From: Acestrorhynchus altus
Lineage: Eukaryota; Chordata; Actinopteri; Characiformes; Acestrorhynchidae
NCBI GenBank assembly: GCA_034509495.1
Contig: CM067512.1
Coordinates: 6,598,959-6,662,958 of the forward strand
Direction of reading: 5' to 3'
Length of the DNA: 64,000 nucleotides
Below are positions 60,420-64,000 of the stretch, piece after piece; positions within the stretch are counted from its first letter, which is position 1, and each line of letters begins with the position of its first letter. A program made the translations under genes and the position numbers. The notes below the pieces were generated by a model. It saw only the letters and a list, made by a program, of their open reading frames with translations. It was not told the DNA's origin and did no database searches.

Positions 60420-61140
60420 CAAAGACAGCAAACACAAATACAGCATCTAAAACACAATATCCAAATTCAGCATTTAAAACATATCCAAACCCAACATCTA
60501 TGTTACGTTCCTGTCTTGTTTGGCTCTCCTGCCTTTCCCTTCTTGTCATCGTTCTGTTTTGTTTTGGTTTTCCCTTGAGTTTTAGCACATGTCTCTGTTT
60601 TGTTTTGGTCTCGTCTCTGCCCTAGTGCCACCCTGTTCCCATCTGTGTCTCGTTTGGACCCTGCCCATTTGTTATTTATCCCCAGGTGTTTATCGTCTTG
60701 TCTGTGCATATACGGCCCTTTGTTTCAGTCTGTCTATGTCGCTATTTTGTGTGTTTCATGTCTGCATGCTGAGTTTTGCTTGTTTTCCTGTTGTTTGTTT
60801 TGTTAATGAATGCAACCCTCTGAGTATGTCCGCCTCCTCATCTGCTCTACCACATGACAATCTCAAACACAACATCCAAAACACAATGTCCAAACACATC
60901 ATCTGAAACATGCCCAAACCCAGCTTACAAAACACGACATCCAAACCCAGCATCCAAAACACAATATCCAAATATAGTATATGAAACATATCCAAACCAA
61001 GCATCCAAAATACAATGGTCAAAGCAGCATCCAAACAAGCATCCAAAACACAGCATCCAAACAAGCATCAGAAACAAGCAAACAAATACAGCAACAGTGT
61101 CCAAACACAATGGGGTTAAAACTTTTATATTGTTTATATT
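60420..61140. repeat. Degenerate minisatellite, second locus, split by an insertion
   Basis: About 20 diverged copies of units such as CATCCAAAACACAATATCC, CCAAACCCAGCATCC and CATCCAAACAAGC lie at 60420-60500 and 60860-61110, ending with TTTATATTGTTTATATTGTT. The same unit and flank occur at 15285-15425. The array is interrupted by the 359-bp LTR-like block at 60501-60859. Confidence 0.65.
60501..60859. mobile_element. Probable solo LTR
   Basis: The block starts TGTTACGTTCC and ends CACATGACA, giving the TG...CA form with a short imperfect terminal inverted repeat (TGTTA/TGACA). Flanks ATCTA (60496-60500) and ATCTC (60860-60864) agree at four of five bases, as expected of an aged 5-bp target duplication. 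Composition (T/C-rich, GC-richer) differs sharply from the A/C-rich minisatellite on both sides. The text TCTGTGTCTCGTTTGGACCC recalls a common teleost LTR-type repeat. No internal retroelement genes are present. The plus ORF 60589-60906 is not a gene. Confidence 0.6.
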
Positions 61141-61394
61141 GTTAAATCTGTCTTTTTATTGTTAATACTGTTAATAAATTACAATGACTGACGTGAGAAC
61201 AGTAAGCATAGATGTTTATCTCTCACAAATGATTGCACAAGATAAGTTTCAAAACAATACAGAACTCTTTCTGTGACACAGCAAATGTTACTTAGTTGGC
61301 TGTCTGGTTGCATGAGGAGGGCAAAACAAAAAGTAGGTAGGGTCAAAATTTCCACAGGGTGGGACTAACATACATGCGTGGCCACACTGCCTCC

Positions 61395-61765
61395 GAACAT
61401 CCATCCATCCATCCATCCATTTTCTGAGCTGCTTATTCCTTAATAGGTTCACAGGTGAGCCGGTGCCCAGCCGGCAACTCTGAGCGCAAGGGCGGGAAAC
61501 AACCCTAGATAGGGCGCTAATCCATCGTAGGGCACACACATGCACACACACACACATCCACGGGCTACTTTAGAGTCACCAATTCACCTATCATGCATGT
61601 CTTTGGACTGTGGAGGAAACCGGAGTACATGGAGGAAACCCACGCGAACATGGGGAGAACATGCAAACTCCACACAGAAACTTCCCAGGTTGCCCCACCC
61701 AGGGATCGAACCCAGCTTCTTGCTGTGAGGCAACAGCGCTATCCACTGCGCCACCATGCCGCCCG
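61395..61765 (-). mobile_element. tRNA-derived SINE-type repeat, near complete
   Basis: On the minus strand the element starts at about 61765 with GGCGGCATGGTGGCGCAGTG (A-box region TGGCGCAGTGG) and has a B box GGGTTCGATCCC at 61701-61712. A body follows with TTTGCATGTTCTCCCC, TGGGTTTCCTCC and CAGTCCAAAGACATGCATG. It ends in TTAAGGAATAAGCAGCTCAG and (GGAT)n at 61397-61420. An internal (TG)n, seen as CA at 61534-61557, lies in the body. The tRNA-like head, body and tetranucleotide tail make this a retroposon of a type abundant in teleosts. Confidence 0.8.
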
Positions 61766-61899
61766 CCTGCGGACATCAAGAGCAGAAAACAAAACACACA
61801 AAGTTTTATCTGACTTCCATTTCTTTTCCTTTTCCTTAAACATGGGCAGAAACTCCGTCCATATTAGAAGCATTGTGTATATTTATCTGAAGCCAAGTG

Positions 61900-62560
61900 G
61901 CTTTTATTGAAAATCAGCCTGTTGTCACATATCCACACCATCATGATTGTCAATCGATTTCAGATGCCATCGCCATTTCATTTGCATTGTGAAAGGCAGG
62001 AGAAAATTACATTACAAATGTGCCATATACTATAATTAGGCCATTTAGTTAGATGAAGAGACTCCGATATGCACTTGGTCCATTAAACCTTGAAGGAGAA
62101 AACACAATTGTGTCTGAGAAGCAAACATCATGTTTGAAAGCACTCAAGCAGAAACCCAGCCTGCAGAGAATGACCTTGGCCTGCAGCGGACCAATCAATG
62201 TCCAATTGCATTAAATTTGACCACATGTTTGGGTTGACACAATTGCTAAAGACTCCTTACAAGGCGGAACACTGAATGACCAACACAGGGCTCTTTGACA
62301 GGAGCAGCGCTGAAAGGTGCATTTGCATGGGCCGTCCTGCTGCCAGTTGTTGCCACTAGTATTTTGCTACAGCTTGGTCCTAAGCAGCTGGCCAACCTCC
62401 AAGCTGCTCCATTGTAGAATCTCTGGCTCCGGAGGTGATTTCACCGTCCACTGAGCCATAAAAGCTTTTCATAAGTACATCACCACCACTGCATTAATCG
62501 GCAGCCATATTGATTCGGTGTTGTGTGTTAGACAAAGAAGAAAGGAACATTAATGAAAAC
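61900..62560. promoter_or_regulatory. Candidate conserved non-coding block
   Basis: A repeat-free 650-bp block with GATTGTCAATCGATTTCAG (HNF6/PBX-like words), CATTTCATTTGCATTGTG (octamer ATTTGCAT), CACAATTGTG (E-box palindrome), CAATTGCATTAAATTTGACC, TGCATTTGCATGGGC and CTGCATTAATCGGC. Of the quiet blocks this one most resembles a vertebrate developmental enhancer. Conservation is untested. Confidence 0.35.
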
Positions 62561-62569
62561 GTTTATAAT

Positions 62570-63750
62570 GAAGTACTTCTCAAACCTGTGCTTGAATCAC
62601 AGATGAGCCATTAACTTTTGTGAGATGAAAGGCTGAACACAAAAAATGAACATTGGCTTTACATTACCGTCTTTGCAGTTGTAAAGGATCAGAGCAGTTG
62701 AACCAATACAAAAAAAAAATGTACAGTCCATTTAAGTTTAGTGTGGACACTGAGGTGGCAGGCATCTCTTTGAAATGGACATTGGAGGTTTGAATTGATT
62801 TAATTATATTCAGTTTGTGCTCAGTTTAAGCAGTTCATAATAATGAAATTACAATGGAGAGTGGGGCCCAACATGTTTAACTTTTAGCACATGTTTAAAT
62901 ATGTTTAAAGCACAACTTGACATTTATTACAATGTTACAATTACAATTAAACAATTACATTGTTTAACCATTAGGATCAGTTTATTTTCTTATTTTGACA
63001 TAAAGATGACTTTGTAAACCAACCTTTAGACTCTCAGATCAAACTTCAATAATGCGTCTACGGTGACTTTTCAGGTCATCGTTTAATGTGAGTATTTCTG
63101 CTCATTTCTTTTTGAGTTGGACGTATCATAACTGAGTATAGTTCGTTGCCATCTGCAAAAACAAACAAACAAACAAAAAAAAAAACAGAAAAAATGTTGC
63201 ACTGATGTTGGATCATCAATCATTTCTCTCATATTGATGCTTCTCAACATGTCAGCTGTGCTGGTTCAATACGATATGGTAGGTTGGTGTATACAATACA
63301 ATTTACAATTTGAGTAAAACAATTTCCCATTGGCTCCTGGCACCATCTATTTGCAAATACATGACCCTGGACATGACTCTCCCTCTCACACACCATCAGT
63401 TTGCAGTCATTCCCCACAACCTCTCTTCTTATGGGTCTGCACATTTGAGAGGAAGTAAGCTGACGGTGAGTGAGGTTTGGAAACTCACACCCAGTTTGCA
63501 AATTGATGGCTGATTGATAGAGTGTGACTCTATGCTGGTTAAATACTGCAGTGTTCATGCTTGCATTACCACAAGTAACACAACAACACTGTTAAAAAAT
63601 ATGCAGGTAATCCCCTTTAGTTGAGACTTTGGGTTAAAGCAAAATATTAAAGTACTGACTGTATGATTTAGTCTGACTTAATGTATTTGAGTTGTTCTAA
63701 TTAACACCTTAAGCACCTTAAGTACATTCAACTTCAACTCAACTTCAACC
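62570..63750. other. Non-coding stretch, nothing recognised
   Basis: AT-rich with a (CAAA)n/poly(A) run at 63160-63185. The minus-strand ORF 63244-63558 (104 codons) has no motif. Confidence 0.4.
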
Positions 63751-63757
63751 AGGGAAA

Positions 63758-63818
<61 letters not shown>

Positions 63819-63821
63819 AAA
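63758..63821. repeat. (AAAT)n microsatellite
   Basis: About sixteen AAAT units. Confidence 0.97.
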
Positions 63822-64000
63822 TTCCACATGGTGTGCTTACACCTGACTTTTCAGGTAACCAAGTGAAATATGAATATCTTACCAAATGTACATGTTGATG
63901 CTGAGTATAAACCACCTTTAGTGAAATTAATCATTGCAGACTATCTTGGTAAACTATGCTGTAATTAAAACTACCGTCACAGAGAGATTTGTGTATTTGA

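Noticed and set aside
60272..60625. Three overlapping plus-strand ORFs of 61-117 codons
   Set aside because: They run through (CA)n as His-Thr repeats and into the LTR-like block. No protein family.
60420..61110. Array of short repeats considered as CRISPR
   Set aside because: Units are degenerate and contiguous, with no constant-length spacers, and the genome is vertebrate.
61701..61763. A tRNA gene on the minus strand
   Set aside because: A and B boxes are present, but the sequence continues into a SINE body and (GGAT)n tail and does not form a complete tRNA.

Overview
The window reads as vertebrate, most likely teleost fish, nuclear DNA from a gene-poor region (intergenic or deep intronic). 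It is AT-rich, CpG-poor and packed with long microsatellites such as (CA)n, (TA)n, (AAT)n, (CT)n, (TTTA)n and (GATA)n. No reading frame looks like a complete host gene. Nearly every ORF over 60 codons is chance, a translated microsatellite, or part of a decayed transposon. Family names rest on recognised protein motifs and on remembered teleost repeats. No search was run.

Layout. 0-9 kb: a weak 74-bp candidate exon on the minus strand, two related palindromic MITEs, an (AAT)n-linked repeat, a MITE copy near 2.7 kb and a Tc1-associated end near 7.1 kb. 10-17 kb: a SINE-like unit, two dead Tc1-like transposases (10.9 and 16 kb) and a double (TA)n block. 17-32 kb: a SINE tail, an L2-type LINE on the minus strand (21.0-22.1 kb), Tc1 remnants at 23.5 and 25.2 kb, a second LINE family (27.4-28.2 kb, minus), a MITE copy near 29 kb, a 465-bp palindromic element near 30 kb and another dispersed repeat at 32 kb. 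32-45 kb: mostly quiet sequence with LINE 3' ends, Tc1 scraps and a purine-rich imperfect duplication at 38.5-38.9 kb. 45-64 kb: an L2-type LINE fragment abutting an (ATT)n/(AAT)n palindrome, two Tc1 remnants (49.5 and 52 kb), a head-to-head MITE hairpin (54.2 kb), an internally deleted L2-type LINE (56.1-57.5 kb), an apparent solo LTR inside a degenerate minisatellite (60.5 kb) and a tRNA-derived SINE (61.4-61.8 kb).

Between the repeats lie blocks with few recognisable repeats that are rich in TAATTA, ATTTGCAT and GATA-type words. They look like candidate conserved non-coding elements, but this can only be tested by cross-species alignment. I found no operon-like system, CRISPR array or standalone RNA gene. 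The most interesting results are structural: a dispersed repeat family seen at five places, a shared minisatellite at 15.3 and 60.4-61.1 kb, and several inverted-repeat elements whose relationships can be read within this one window.
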